A DNA stretch of 64,000 bases from Psychrobacter glaciei. GTDB lineage: Bacteria; Pseudomonadota; Gammaproteobacteria; Pseudomonadales; Moraxellaceae. Below, one piece after another: positions 19,704 to 28,838 of this stretch. The stretch's first letter is position 1, and the number at the start of each line of letters is the position of its first letter. A model generated the notes under the pieces. That model was not told the origin of the DNA and made no database searches. It saw only the letters and a list, made by a program, of their open reading frames with translations. The DNA lies in contig NZ_BMZR01000003.1 of NCBI RefSeq assembly GCF_014652895.1, forward strand, positions 394,059-458,058. Direction: 5' to 3'. Both the position numbers and the translations under genes were made by a program.

Positions 19704-20273
19704 ATGACTATTCATATCGTGCTGGTAGCACCAAAAATGCCCAGTAATACTGGCAATATCATTCGTTTATGTGCCAATAGTGGGGCGCAGTTACATTTGG
19801 TGAAGCCTTTAGGGTTTGAGCTTGACGACAAGAAGCTACGCCGTGCAGGATTGGATTACCATGAGTATGCCCACCTGCAGGTACATGACGATTGGGCAGC
19901 TGCTAGGCAAGCGCTCATAGCATCGGACTGTCATGTCATCACAGCATTGACTACCAAGCTGAGCAAGCCATTTTATGGTTATAATTTTAGTGGGCAGGTC
20001 ACTGGTGATGATGGTGAAAAAAATGCGCTGACATCGCCACCTAACATCGCCCTAGTCTTCGGCTCTGAGACAGCAGGGCTGGCAGATGACATTCGTGAAA
20101 GTATTGGTGCCGATCATTGGTTACGCTTGCCCATGCTGGCAGATTCACGCAGTTTGAATCTGTCCAATAGTGTGGCGATATGCTTATATGAGATATGGCG
20201 TCAGCAGGGTTTTGTGGGTGATGAAGGTCGCAGTGTTGGTTATGACACTCTGACAGTATACGACCCTAAATAG
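19704..20273 (+). CDS. trmL: tRNA (cytidine(34)-2'-O)-methyltransferase TrmL
   Basis: SPOUT-class methyltransferase that 2'-O-methylates the wobble base of tRNA-Leu isoacceptors. The N-terminus IHIVLVAPKMPSNTGNIIRLCANSG, the SAM-knot motif ALVFGSETAGLADDI and LPMLADSRSLNLSNSVAICLYE are diagnostic. ATG 19704 is chosen because GGAG lies five bases upstream; the in-frame GTG at 19698 overlaps that site. Its 189 residues exceed E. coli TrmL (157), with an insertion around residues 100-112 and a C-terminal tail of about 12 residues. Confidence 0.95.
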   Translation: MTIHIVLVAPKMPSNTGNIIRLCANSGAQLHLVKPLGFELDDKKLRRAGLDYHEYAHLQVHDDWAAARQALIASDCHVITALTTKLSKPFYGYNFSGQVTGDDGEKNALTSPPNIALVFGSETAGLADDIRESIGADHWLRLPMLADSRSLNLSNSVAICLYEIWRQQGFVGDEGRSVGYDTLTVYDPK

Positions 20274-20348
20274 CGGTTAATATACTTATTGATTCTGATT
20301 GGAAGTCATGTTTTAAACCTCCAAATTCGGATAGCAATCAGTGTGACT

Positions 20349-20690
20349 CTATAAACAGTTAGGCGGTTTGGGCAATCCAGCGAGACGATTGACGTGACGC
20401 GCGACCAATCCAGTATTAAATAATTGCTGCAATTTTTGATTGCTTATATCCTGCTCAGGCAGGGTTTTCTGTAACCATTTAATAAGTGGACGCGTGGCAG
20501 GTGCGTGATTGAATTTGACAAAAAAGGCGCGCACCTGTTGTAGAATCTCTAGATGTTCAGCAATCAAGTTGATATCCAACGTATTTGCCAGCTGCTGCGC
20601 AATCGCAGGCGACCAAATAGTGTGATCACATAAATGACCGTCTTGATCTAAGGCGATATCAGTTGTCGCCATCGTAGTAGGCATAGTCAT
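20349..20690 (-). CDS. tusE: Sulfur relay protein TusE (DsrC family)
   Basis: Accepts persulfide sulfur from TusBCD and passes it to MnmA for 2-thiouridine formation at tRNA position 34. The 113-residue protein has DQDGHLCDHTIWSP, FVKFNHAPATRPLIKWLQ and the C-terminal arm GLPKPPNCL, with the reactive cysteine as the penultimate residue (Cys112). The second arm cysteine seen in true DsrC of sulfur oxidisers is absent, which favours TusE. It overlaps tusB by 4 bp (ATGA), so the two are translationally coupled. Confidence 0.93.
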   Translation of the reverse strand: MTMPTTMATTDIALDQDGHLCDHTIWSPAIAQQLANTLDINLIAEHLEILQQVRAFFVKFNHAPATRPLIKWLQKTLPEQDISNQKLQQLFNTGLVARHVNRLAGLPKPPNCL

Positions 20691-21016
20691 AATGCAGTGG
20701 TCACCACTTTATCAAATTGGCTGTCTTGAGTCAGCTCGACCCATTCTTCATCCGTTAAAATACGGGTCAATTTGCTCTCTAAATTTAGCTTACCAGTGGT
20801 GTTTTCCGTTAACTGCGCTATATCATCTGCTAATGCATAAATACCCGCAATGCCATCTATCTCACTGTCATTCAAATAAGCATTGAGCCAGTCAATAAAA
20901 GCGACAGTTGTGCCTAGTAGTAGAATACTGTCACCTGTGTGCCAAGTGCGTGATATCTCTTCTGTGCTGCGTCTGAGCTTGTCCATGCTGCTATGTAATT
21001 GATATAAAGTTGCCAT
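20687..21016 (-). CDS. tusB: Sulfurtransferase complex subunit TusB (DsrH-like)
   Basis: 109-residue DsrH/TusB-like subunit of the TusBCD hexamer. MATLYQLHSSMDKLRRS, then DSILLLGTTVAFIDW and GIYALADDIAQ, fit the family. Its place between tusC and tusE supports the call more strongly than sequence alone, because TusB is poorly conserved. It overlaps tusE by 4 bp. Confidence 0.82.
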   Translation of the reverse strand: MATLYQLHSSMDKLRRSTEEISRTWHTGDSILLLGTTVAFIDWLNAYLNDSEIDGIAGIYALADDIAQLTENTTGKLNLESKLTRILTDEEWVELTQDSQFDKVVTTAL

Positions 21017-21070
21017 AAAAGTATCCGATTACGTGCTTTGTTATTTTATAAGTCTAAATTCTGTAGCGAT

Positions 21071-21394
21071 TTAAAAGGCCAGTATCTGATCAAAGTCTTG
21101 TGAGTTGATGACCTCTGGCACTAGTGTAAGCTGTGATGCCAAATCAGTCGGCAACATACCAGTGACCCAGCCACTGAATACATCCTCAGGTAGCCAAGCG
21201 GCTGGCATGTCATAAAGCTCAAGTGATTGAATCATGCCATGCAGCCGCGAGTCAGATTGCATCAATAAGCCAAAAACAGGGGCATCTAAGTACAGCTGGA
21301 CGTCGTGTCCAAACGTTGCCAAGGTTAAAGCGAGGGCACAACCTTCATAACTTGCCATTTCTGTTGGTGTACGCAGCTGAATCAATAATTTCAT
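21071..21394 (-). CDS. tusC: Sulfurtransferase complex subunit TusC (DsrF-like)
   Basis: 107-residue DsrF/TusC-like subunit. MKLLIQLRTPTEMASYEGCALALTLATFGHDVQLYLD is the DsrE-fold core, followed by VFGLL and ELYDMPAAW. It is a non-catalytic partner of TusD in the relay. It lies 54 bp upstream of tusB and 67 bp downstream of tusD on the same strand. Confidence 0.85.
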   Translation of the reverse strand: MKLLIQLRTPTEMASYEGCALALTLATFGHDVQLYLDAPVFGLLMQSDSRLHGMIQSLELYDMPAAWLPEDVFSGWVTGMLPTDLASQLTLVPEVINSQDFDQILAF

Positions 21395-21461
21395 GGTTTA
21401 TTCCAAAAGTTGTTTGTCACAAGCAGTCGTCGTCAAAGCAGTCGCTGTTAATAATGCGCTG

Positions 21462-21923
21462 CTAGAATTGTATGAGGCGACAGTTGCTTTGCATCATCAT
21501 TGCCAGCTCACTGAGTCCCACTAACGTAAACCCTTTCACAAGATTGTCACCGTCAAGCCGATGGCGAGTACCGTTTTCGCTATCACTAATTCCACGACTG
21601 AGCGCAGTACTGACGCAGACGGGTAATGGCAATTGATATTGCTTAGCCAGATTTTTCCATTCTTGGGTCAGGTCAATTTGCTCAGCTGACTGCCAGCGCA
21701 ATCGATTGGCTATATGAGCTGAGTCCCCATAAAAAAAGACATTGAGCAGTGGTTGTTCAGTGGTAGCATTATCGCTGCTGCCTGTACTATTAGTGTCATT
21801 GTCTTCAATATCATGACTATTGGCTGCGCTCTTTAGGTAAGCGCGTGCGTAACGTAACGCCAAGTGTGCCAATGGATGACTAGGGTCAGCAGTAATCAGT
21901 AATAGTGGGGTAGTGGTCGTCAT
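21462..21923 (-). CDS. tusD: Sulfurtransferase complex subunit TusD (DsrE-like)
   Basis: Catalytic subunit of TusBCD that carries the persulfide. Visible: LLLITADPSHPLAHLALRYARAYL, VFFYGDSAHIANR, then LPVCVSTALSRGI with the candidate active cysteine at 103. Residues 33-58 form a polar Asp/Asn/Ser/Thr-rich insertion not needed for the fold; this explains 153 residues against about 128 in E. coli. ATG 21923 is chosen over an in-frame GTG five codons upstream. It is first in the tusDCBE operon. Confidence 0.88.
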   Translation of the reverse strand: MTTTTPLLLITADPSHPLAHLALRYARAYLKSAANSHDIEDNDTNSTGSSDNATTEQPLLNVFFYGDSAHIANRLRWQSAEQIDLTQEWKNLAKQYQLPLPVCVSTALSRGISDSENGTRHRLDGDNLVKGFTLVGLSELAMMMQSNCRLIQF

Positions 21924-22101
21924 AAGGCGCAGTATCACATATTATAAATAAGAGTTTAAAAAGTACGGCCAAGTTGCTATAAATGTTTTTTATAAATTAA
22001 TTTGAATGACATTATTATAGCGTCTGCGTGCAAATTTGCGTGACAGAAAACAGAGTTTATACTGATAATGCGACATACAGCGGATCATACTGTCACATCT
22101 A

Positions 22102-22271
22102 GGGCGTGTCATCATTTAGATTGTGCGGCTTAAAATGAGGAAAATTGCAGCCAAACAAGGAATAAATTGCCGTAAATATGAACATATTGACAAGATTTCT
22201 GACGATGTTTGGCTAAATTTAGCCATTTTAAGACCACTAAATGTATCCATGTGCTAATTGATGACATGCCC
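22102..22271. mobile_element. MITE, 170 bp, copy B (GGGCGTGTC family, inverted relative to copy A)
   Basis: Ends GGGCGTGTCATCATTTA (left) and GGGCATGTCATCAATTA (right, read inward) match at 15 of 17 positions and are flanked by TA. Length is exactly that of copy A (15566-15735) and the interior aligns to it in reverse orientation. It lies in the gap 21924-22503 between divergent tusD and glnE, about 230 bp upstream of glnE. Confidence 0.88.
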
Positions 22272-22503
22272 TAATATCGTTATATCATAAAAGAGAGGTG
22301 AGTCGTCTCTATCAAAGATGTTTATGCTAACATAAAGCGCCGCAAACCAAATAGAGTCACTGTTATTTAACGTGGTTTTATCTCAAGTGTAGGCACATTG
22401 AGTATTATTATTTGATGCTGTGACTGCCTCGTAAGAAAAAACAATAAACTTATGAGCTAGGTTCACGTAGTCTTACCATTCTATGTAAGGAGTTTTCGTC
22501 ACT

Positions 22504-25371
22504 ATGTTACCTGCTATGCCCTCACGTGTGAACAATGGTACAGATTATCAGCCTACCGTAGAACAACTGCAAGTCCTGCAGACAGCGAGCGAATTTGCTT
22601 ATCAGATTTGGGAAAGTCGGACCGTTTCATGTCAGACGTTTTTGCGCAGTTATCCTCTTGATCATACCTTAACACGCCAGCAAATTGATGACCTGATCCA
22701 AGATTACACGCTAGATGAAAATTACCAACTTGCTGATGAAGCCAAGGTCATGAGCGGCCTCCGAAACTTACGGATGCTGTTGATGATGCGCTGGATTTGG
22801 CAAGATGCTCTAGGCATGATTGCCCTTGAGCAATTAACCGATGAGTTATCTGAGTTTGCGGATGGTTGTATTTCATTTGCCAAGGAATATACCTATCAGC
22901 ACTTAGTTGCTAAATATGGTGAACCAACCTTTGTCAATGAGCTAGGCAATGTGCAGATCGATGACATGGCAATCATGGCCATGGGTAAGCTTGGTGCTCA
23001 TGAGTTGAATCTATCGAGCGATATTGACTTAATATTTGTGCATCAAGCGCGCGGTGAGACCAATGGTGACAAAGCGAAGGGCACTCGTAGTATAGACAAC
23101 AAGCGTTTTATGACTCGGCTTGGTCAAGGGATTATTAAACTGCTGGATAATAAAACGGCAGATGGTTTTGTATTTCGGGTAGATATGCGCTTGCGCCCAT
23201 GGGGTGATGGAAGTGATTTGGCCATCCATCTCTCAGCCTTACAGAAGTATTTTGCCTTGCATGGACGTGCTTGGGAGCGTTTTGCTTGGCTAAAAGCACG
23301 TGTGGTTGGACAGATAGAGCCGCCATTTTATGATGAGATTCAGTCACTGATTAAGCCGTTTGTCTTTCGTTATTATGTTGACTACAGTGCTTTTTCAGCA
23401 CTCAGAGAAATGAAATCTCTGATTCAAAATCAAGTTGCACAGCGTGAAGACTTAGATAATATTAAGCTTGGCGCGGGCGGTATCAGAGACATTGAGTTTA
23501 TTGTACAAGCTTTTCAGCTGATTTATGGTGGTCGGCATCCGCAATTACAGATCAAGCCTTGTCTACAAGCAATGCAAGTGTTGTGCGAACTTGGATATCT
23601 AGAGCAGTCAACGTACGCGCAGCTGCAAATGGCTTATCGGTTTTTGCGTCGGCTTGAGCATGCTATTCAGGCGATTAACGATCAGCAGACTCAGCGTCTA
23701 CCACATGACCCTTATTGGCAGCACAACCTAGCAGTCACGTTAGAGTTTGACGACTGGGAAGCCTTACTCACCCAGCTCAATCATCATCGAGACAATGTCA
23801 ATGTGCCATTTGAACGTATGGTCACTGAGCGCCAAGTACCTGATAATGACGATACCGATTTAGAGCCAGAACATCTAGAAGAGCAGATTGCGCGCTTAGA
23901 CGAAGTATTAACAAAAGGCAATCGTGAGTTATTACAGAAATTTTGGCAGTCAAAAATGGTCGCTAACTTGAGTGATGAGGCCAGAGAGCGCTTGGATGAT
24001 GCTTATCCTGTGATTGTCCATGCGTTACTCGCTCATCAAGAACAGCAGCAGCTGGCCAATACTGCTTTGCCACGCTTGATTGCATTGCTAGAGGCCATTT
24101 GCCGCCGGTCTATCTACTTGGTGATGATTGCAGAAAACCCCAATGCAACGATCGAGCTGATTCCAATGCTATCAGCCAGCCCGTGGATCGCTAAAGAGCT
24201 GGCGCAGTATCCTGTGTTGTTGGATACCTTTTTGCAGCAGCGCTATCGCCATTTGCCAGATAAGCGTGAGTTGCGCGATATCCTGCGCCAACAGTTGCTG
24301 CGCGTCGAGCCTAACGATGAAGAAGAGCTACTAAGCGTTTTGCGACTGTTCAAAAAGAACCAAGTATTGGCTGTCGCGGCTAGCGATGTATTGGCTGAAC
24401 GTCCGATAATGAAAGTGTCGGACTCATTGACATATATTGCTGAAGTAGTACTAGAAGCAGCGTTAGAGCGCGCCTTTGCTGAGATTGTTAACCGTTATGG
24501 GTATCCGATTGGCCAAGATGGTGATCCGGTCACTGAAGCGGACTGCGGCTTTGCCATTATCGGTTATGGCAAGCTTGGCGGGTTAGAATTGTCGTATTCT
24601 TCAGATTTGGACTTGGTCTTTTTGCATAAGATAAAAGAGCAGGGTATGACCACTGGCGAGAAGTCAGTCAGTGGTATGAAGTTTGCCGCTCGTCTGGTAC
24701 AAAAGCTAATGAATTATCTCAATACTCAAACCCGTGATGGCCGCGCTTATGAGATTGATATGCGCCTGCGACCTTCGGGGAATGCTGGCATGATGGTGGT
24801 ATCTTGTCATGCGTTTGAAACCTATCAAATCGATAAAGCGTGGTCATGGGAGCATCAGGCGCTGGTACGTGCTCGCGCGATTTGTGGAGACAGACGAGTC
24901 ACTGCACGCTTTTGTGATATTCGCCGAGATGTGTTGTCACTGCCACGGACATTGGATCAAGTACGTAATGAAGTCACCAGTATGCGTATCAAAATGCAAA
25001 AGCATCTAGGTACCAGTCAATGGCAACAGCAAGCAGGCAAGTTTCATCTCAAGCAGGATGCAGGCGGTATTGTAGATATTGAGTTTTTAGCACAGTTTGC
25101 TGTACTGGCTTATTCGCATGAATATTCAAGCTTGACCAAATGGAGTGACAATGTGCGTATTTTTGCAGAAGTTGCTTTGCTTGGCATTTGGCAAGAGCAA
25201 GTCTGTCAGGAGTTGACCGATGCCTATCTGAGAATACGCGCTGCCACCCATCAGTTAGCATTATCAGAGCAGTCATTACTCGTTGATGAGTCGCTATGGC
25301 AAGAGACGCGAGCGTTAGTACAAGCGCAGTGGCAACACCTTATGGGTGTAGAATCAGCAGAGCAAAAATAA
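22504..25371 (+). CDS. glnE: Bifunctional glutamine synthetase adenylyltransferase/deadenylylase GlnE
   Basis: Controls glutamine synthetase by adding and removing AMP in response to nitrogen status via PII. At 955 residues it is close to E. coli GlnE (946). Two nucleotidyltransferase domains are visible: MGKLGAHELNLSSDIDLIFV near residue 158 (deadenylylase half) and GYGKLGGLELSYSSDLDLVF near residue 686 (adenylylase half). Each is followed by a helical domain with GAGGIRDIEFIVQ or DAGGIVDIEFLAQ. AAGGAG lies ten bases before the ATG. ilvE follows, separated by a 265-bp MITE. Confidence 0.97.
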   Translation: MLPAMPSRVNNGTDYQPTVEQLQVLQTASEFAYQIWESRTVSCQTFLRSYPLDHTLTRQQIDDLIQDYTLDENYQLADEAKVMSGLRNLRMLLMMRWIWQDALGMIALEQLTDELSEFADGCISFAKEYTYQHLVAKYGEPTFVNELGNVQIDDMAIMAMGKLGAHELNLSSDIDLIFVHQARGETNGDKAKGTRSIDNKRFMTRLGQGIIKLLDNKTADGFVFRVDMRLRPWGDGSDLAIHLSALQKYFALHGRAWERFAWLKARVVGQIEPPFYDEIQSLIKPFVFRYYVDYSAFSALREMKSLIQNQVAQREDLDNIKLGAGGIRDIEFIVQAFQLIYGGRHPQLQIKPCLQAMQVLCELGYLEQSTYAQLQMAYRFLRRLEHAIQAINDQQTQRLPHDPYWQHNLAVTLEFDDWEALLTQLNHHRDNVNVPFERMVTERQVPDNDDTDLEPEHLEEQIARLDEVLTKGNRELLQKFWQSKMVANLSDEARERLDDAYPVIVHALLAHQEQQQLANTALPRLIALLEAICRRSIYLVMIAENPNATIELIPMLSASPWIAKELAQYPVLLDTFLQQRYRHLPDKRELRDILRQQLLRVEPNDEEELLSVLRLFKKNQVLAVAASDVLAERPIMKVSDSLTYIAEVVLEAALERAFAEIVNRYGYPIGQDGDPVTEADCGFAIIGYGKLGGLELSYSSDLDLVFLHKIKEQGMTTGEKSVSGMKFAARLVQKLMNYLNTQTRDGRAYEIDMRLRPSGNAGMMVVSCHAFETYQIDKAWSWEHQALVRARAICGDRRVTARFCDIRRDVLSLPRTLDQVRNEVTSMRIKMQKHLGTSQWQQQAGKFHLKQDAGGIVDIEFLAQFAVLAYSHEYSSLTKWSDNVRIFAEVALLGIWQEQVCQELTDAYLRIRAATHQLALSEQSLLVDESLWQETRALVQAQWQHLMGVESAEQK

Positions 25372-25610
25372 TAGTAACTTCTTTACTTATCGTCTGCTCA
25401 TAATAAGGCAATGTGCTCAAACTCAATATTTTAATATAAACAAGAGCCACCTAAGCACAAACTAAAACCTTGCATTTGCCAGCATGGCCAATGATATAAT
25501 CGGTCGCACATTATCATAACACTGTCAGTCGTTCGTCATAATAATGCTGTGTTTTAAGCAATAAAAATTGACGCTGTAGTGTTATCATACGATGTTGATC
25601 GATACTGTTA

Positions 25611-25875
25611 GGGTCTGTTGAACATTCAAATATTAGGACTGCTGATCGCTAAAATCGTCCCAAACTAGGCGTAAACCGACGATAATGTCGAGACCTTAGC
25701 TAGGTTTACAACAACGTTTGGGGTGATTTTAGCATCAGCCTTTCAGGGCAAGGCTATTTTTTGCCAATACATGGCGAAATTGTCTACCCTAGAATGACTA
25801 GGCATCAAAAATTTCACTGCGTATTGTCTAAAAAGTAGCCACTGCCAGTTCCACATTTGAATGTTCAATAGACCC
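25611..25875. mobile_element. MITE, 265 bp, with nested internal inverted repeat
   Basis: The outermost 20 bases, GGGTCTGTTGAACATTCAAA at the left and GGGTCTATTGAACATTCAAA at the right (read inward), differ at one position; TA flanks both sides. Inside, GCTGATCGCTAAAATC with CCCAAAC and GTAAACC (25641-25680) is complementary to GGTTTAC, GTTTGGGG and GATTTTAGCATCAGC (25705-25739), so the left half folds into a second long hairpin. There is no open frame of note. It lies between glnE and ilvE. Confidence 0.88.
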
Positions 25876-25931
25876 TAAATAAAACCTACCTAAAAAAAGT
25901 TAGACGTCAGTGCTAGCATAAGGACAATAAA

Positions 25932-26861
25932 ATGAATATGGCAACACAAGATGGTAAGCTTTGGATGAATGGCACGATGATCGAACAGCCAGATGCTAAA
26001 GTTCATGTGCTTACGCATAGCTTGCATTATGGCATGGCGGTGTTTGAAGGCGTACGTGCTTACCAGACAGCTGACAATCGCACGGCTATTTTTCGCCTAA
26101 AAGAACATACCGAGCGTCTACTGGGCTCAGCGAAAATCTTTCAAATGGATGTGCCATTTGATGCTGCAACCCTAGAGCAAGCGCACAAAGACGTGGTCAA
26201 ACAAAACAACTTAGCAGAAGCCTATATTCGTCCCCTCATTTGGGTAGGCGCAGAAAAACTTGGCTTGTCATCACGCGATAACAGCATCAACGCGATGGTT
26301 GCTGCATGGCACTGGGGCGCTTATCTGGGCGAAGAAGGTATCAAAAACGGTATCCGTGTAAAAACGTCATCATATACGCATCACATGCCAAACGTGACTA
26401 TGTGTAAGGCTAAAGCCTCTAGTAACTATCCTGTGTCTATTATGGCAAACCAAGAAGTGACGCGTAATGGCTATGACGAAGCTATTTTGATGGATCCACA
26501 AGGATTTGTATGTCAGGGCGCAGGCGAGAACTTATTCTTGGTAAAAAATGGTGAGCTACATACGCCAGACCTATCAGGTGGAGCATTAGACGGTATTACC
26601 CGTCGTACTATTTTGCAGTTTGCGGCTGACCTAGGTATCAATGTTATCGAACGCCGTATCACTCGTGATGAGTTTTACTTGGCTGACGAGATATTTATGA
26701 CAGGTACTGCTGCTGAAGTTACGCCTATTCGTGAATATGATGATCGCATCATCGGTAATGGTGGCCGCGGTGAGTTGACTGAAAAACTACAAACCCTATA
26801 CTTTGATGTAGTTCATGGTCGTAATGAGAAATATATGGACTGGTTGAGCTTTATTGATTAA
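25932..26861 (+). CDS. ilvE: Branched-chain amino acid aminotransferase IlvE
   Basis: PLP-dependent class IV transaminase for leucine, isoleucine and valine. 309 residues, as in E. coli. Visible: HSLHYGMAVFEGVRAY, YIRPLIWVGAEKLGLSS, the region CKAKASSNYPVSIMANQE with the likely PLP lysine, QGAGENLFLVKNGEL and LDGITRRTILQFA, and the terminal FMTGTAAEVTPIREYD. AAGGA precedes the ATG. The glnE-ilvE order is shared with Pseudomonas and Acinetobacter, where surface-sugar genes follow, as here. A terminator lies at 26887-26918. Confidence 0.97.
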   Translation: MNMATQDGKLWMNGTMIEQPDAKVHVLTHSLHYGMAVFEGVRAYQTADNRTAIFRLKEHTERLLGSAKIFQMDVPFDAATLEQAHKDVVKQNNLAEAYIRPLIWVGAEKLGLSSRDNSINAMVAAWHWGAYLGEEGIKNGIRVKTSSYTHHMPNVTMCKAKASSNYPVSIMANQEVTRNGYDEAILMDPQGFVCQGAGENLFLVKNGELHTPDLSGGALDGITRRTILQFAADLGINVIERRITRDEFYLADEIFMTGTAAEVTPIREYDDRIIGNGGRGELTEKLQTLYFDVVHGRNEKYMDWLSFID

Positions 26862-26886
26862 TAATGACGTTACTTTAAAGATCAAA

Positions 26887-26918
26887 AAGGCTGAACATAA
26901 TTGTTCAGTCTTTTTTTT
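26887..26918 (+). terminator. Rho-independent terminator after ilvE
   Basis: CTGAACA (26891-26897) pairs with TGTTCAG (26902-26908), extended by AG/CT, and is followed by eight T residues. It separates ilvE from the polysaccharide genes. Confidence 0.9.
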
Positions 26919-26967
26919 ATGCTAATATAGCCATCATATTTATTCATACGATTAAAGTGAGCAGTCA

Positions 26968-27804
26968 ATGCCAATAGATTCTAGTACAGCCGATAATAAT
27001 AATATCAAACAAATTATTTGTATTAAATGGGGTACAAAGTACGGTGCTGATTACGCCAATAAACTATATGGTATGGTATCTCGTAATATCACCCCGCCGT
27101 TTCGTTTTGTGTGTTTTACGGATGATACGACTGATGTACGTCCAGAAATCGAATGTCAAGAACTGCCACCATTAGATGTCACTATGCCAACGAATACGTT
27201 AGGAAAGTGGCCTAAATCTCGTTTGTGGGGCGAAAAACTTGGCGATTTAACAGGGACAGTATTATTTGTAGACTTGGATGTGATTATCGTCGATAGCCTC
27301 GATCCTTTCTTTGAGTATGGCGAGCCAGATGATGTTATCTTGTCTTACAACCCGAGTAATCCATTAGAGCGCTTAGGACAGACTTCTTGTTTTAGATTTC
27401 AGATAGGGTCACTTGTTTCACTCCAAGAGAAGTTCAAAGCTGATCCACAAGGTATCGCTGATGAATATCGTTTTGAGCAGCGCTTTGTCACCCGCAATGC
27501 ACCAGGTGGTGTAAAACTATTTCCAAAAGCTTGGGTGGCACACTTTAGACGTAAATGTCGCCAACCATTTCCGCTTAACTACATCAAAGAACCGAAGATT
27601 CCTAAAGGCGCTCGTATTGTCATTTTCCCAGGTGATTTGTATCCTACGCATGCTATTGAAGGCAGATACAATAAAAACGCCGCCAATAATGCTAAAGACC
27701 ATCTAAAAAGACTTACTGAGCCTAAAAACTTGAAACGCCCATTGCGCCATTTGCGTCATTTTATCTTACCAGTAGGGTGGATTGAAAAGTACTGGAAAGA
27801 ATAG
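26968..27804 (+). CDS. Glycosyltransferase-like protein (GT-A fold, DxD), outer-core locus
   Basis: 278 residues. It starts IKQIICIKWGTKYGADYANKLYGMV and FRFVCFTDD, and has the metal-binding DxD as LFVDLDVIIVDSLDPFFEY near residue 107. This fits a nucleotide-sugar glycosyltransferase with a GT-A fold. It is clearly paralogous to the gene at 36403-37203 (shared CxKWGxKYG, N(K/R)LYxMV, C(F/L)TDD, D(L/I)D(V/I)(I/V)IVD, and a final IVIFxG near the C-terminus). No signal peptide, so probably cytoplasmic or membrane-peripheral. Donor and acceptor sugars are unknown. Confidence 0.78.
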   Translation: MPIDSSTADNNNIKQIICIKWGTKYGADYANKLYGMVSRNITPPFRFVCFTDDTTDVRPEIECQELPPLDVTMPTNTLGKWPKSRLWGEKLGDLTGTVLFVDLDVIIVDSLDPFFEYGEPDDVILSYNPSNPLERLGQTSCFRFQIGSLVSLQEKFKADPQGIADEYRFEQRFVTRNAPGGVKLFPKAWVAHFRRKCRQPFPLNYIKEPKIPKGARIVIFPGDLYPTHAIEGRYNKNAANNAKDHLKRLTEPKNLKRPLRHLRHFILPVGWIEKYWKE

Positions 27805-27907
27805 ATTTAACTTTATAGTTATTACCATATTAGCAAACGTTAGTATTGATGCTTTCTATCTTTATATTCGTGAAGATAGAAGCATGACCCAGTGAATGGA
27901 TAGAATT

Positions 27908-28774
27908 ATGAAAACAAATGATACCATCAGAGTCTTTGTTGGCTGTGACCCAAATAACTGTGATTTAGAGCAGATGATGGTTCTAGATTATAGTATTCAT
28001 AAACATACTAGTATGCCAGTGGAAATAGTATGGATGCAGTTATCGCGCGATCCGGATAGCTACTGGTATTCAAATCCTGAGACTGGTAAGGGCTGGGATA
28101 CTACTAAGTGGTCAACGCCTTTTTCTGGTTTTAGATGGGCGATTCCAGAGTATTGCAATTACTCTGGACGTGCGATCTATATGGACGCTGATGTTGTTAT
28201 TTTAGACGATCTAGCAAAGCTATGGCAGCATCCTATCAAAGGACAGTCTATAGTAGCCGCTAAAGCAAATGCCGATATGACTCGTCTATGTACCTGTGTT
28301 TGGGATTGCGATGCTGCAAAAAATGTGGTTTTGCCTATTGAGAAACTTAAAAAAGATCCCAAAAGTCACAAAGAAATGATGGCTTTGTTTAAGAAAAATA
28401 CGCAACTGATTGAGCCTTATCAAAATAGTTATAACTGTATCGATGGTGAAGACTTAGCAATAGAACAAATCAAAATTTTGCATTATTCGGATATGGGCAC
28501 ACAATTCAGCCATAAGTACTCCTTACCTAGAGTGAGTGAGGAAGGGATTGAGCATTGGTTTGATGGTGAAGTATTACCACATCCAAGACAGGATTTGGTC
28601 GATCTTTTCGATACCTACTATAATGAAGCGCTTACTGCTGGATATGATTTAGAAAGTTATCGAATTGAGCCATTTGGTAGTTTTCCAAAAAAATCACAAC
28701 AAGGATATATAGGCAATAAAGTGACTCGACCAAAGGCTTCTAAATCACTATTTGCAAAATTATTTAAACGTTGA
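27908..28774 (+). CDS. Glycosyltransferase, GT8-like
   Basis: About 288 residues. IRVFVGCDPNNCDLEQMMVLDYSIHKHTS is the nucleotide-binding start, and the DxD is in AIYMDADVVILDDLAKLW near residue 96, a GT8-type arrangement. DGEDLAIEQIKILHYSD follows near residue 185. The C-terminal 25 residues are basic, as in membrane-peripheral core glycosyltransferases. The ATG at 27896 is an alternative start. It lies between two other glycosyltransferase genes on the same strand. Confidence 0.8.
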   Translation: MKTNDTIRVFVGCDPNNCDLEQMMVLDYSIHKHTSMPVEIVWMQLSRDPDSYWYSNPETGKGWDTTKWSTPFSGFRWAIPEYCNYSGRAIYMDADVVILDDLAKLWQHPIKGQSIVAAKANADMTRLCTCVWDCDAAKNVVLPIEKLKKDPKSHKEMMALFKKNTQLIEPYQNSYNCIDGEDLAIEQIKILHYSDMGTQFSHKYSLPRVSEEGIEHWFDGEVLPHPRQDLVDLFDTYYNEALTAGYDLESYRIEPFGSFPKKSQQGYIGNKVTRPKASKSLFAKLFKR

Positions 28775-28838
28775 TTCATTTAATATAATAATATTTCACA
28801 CATTAAATGAATAGAAATTCATCCATAGGTTGTCGTTT

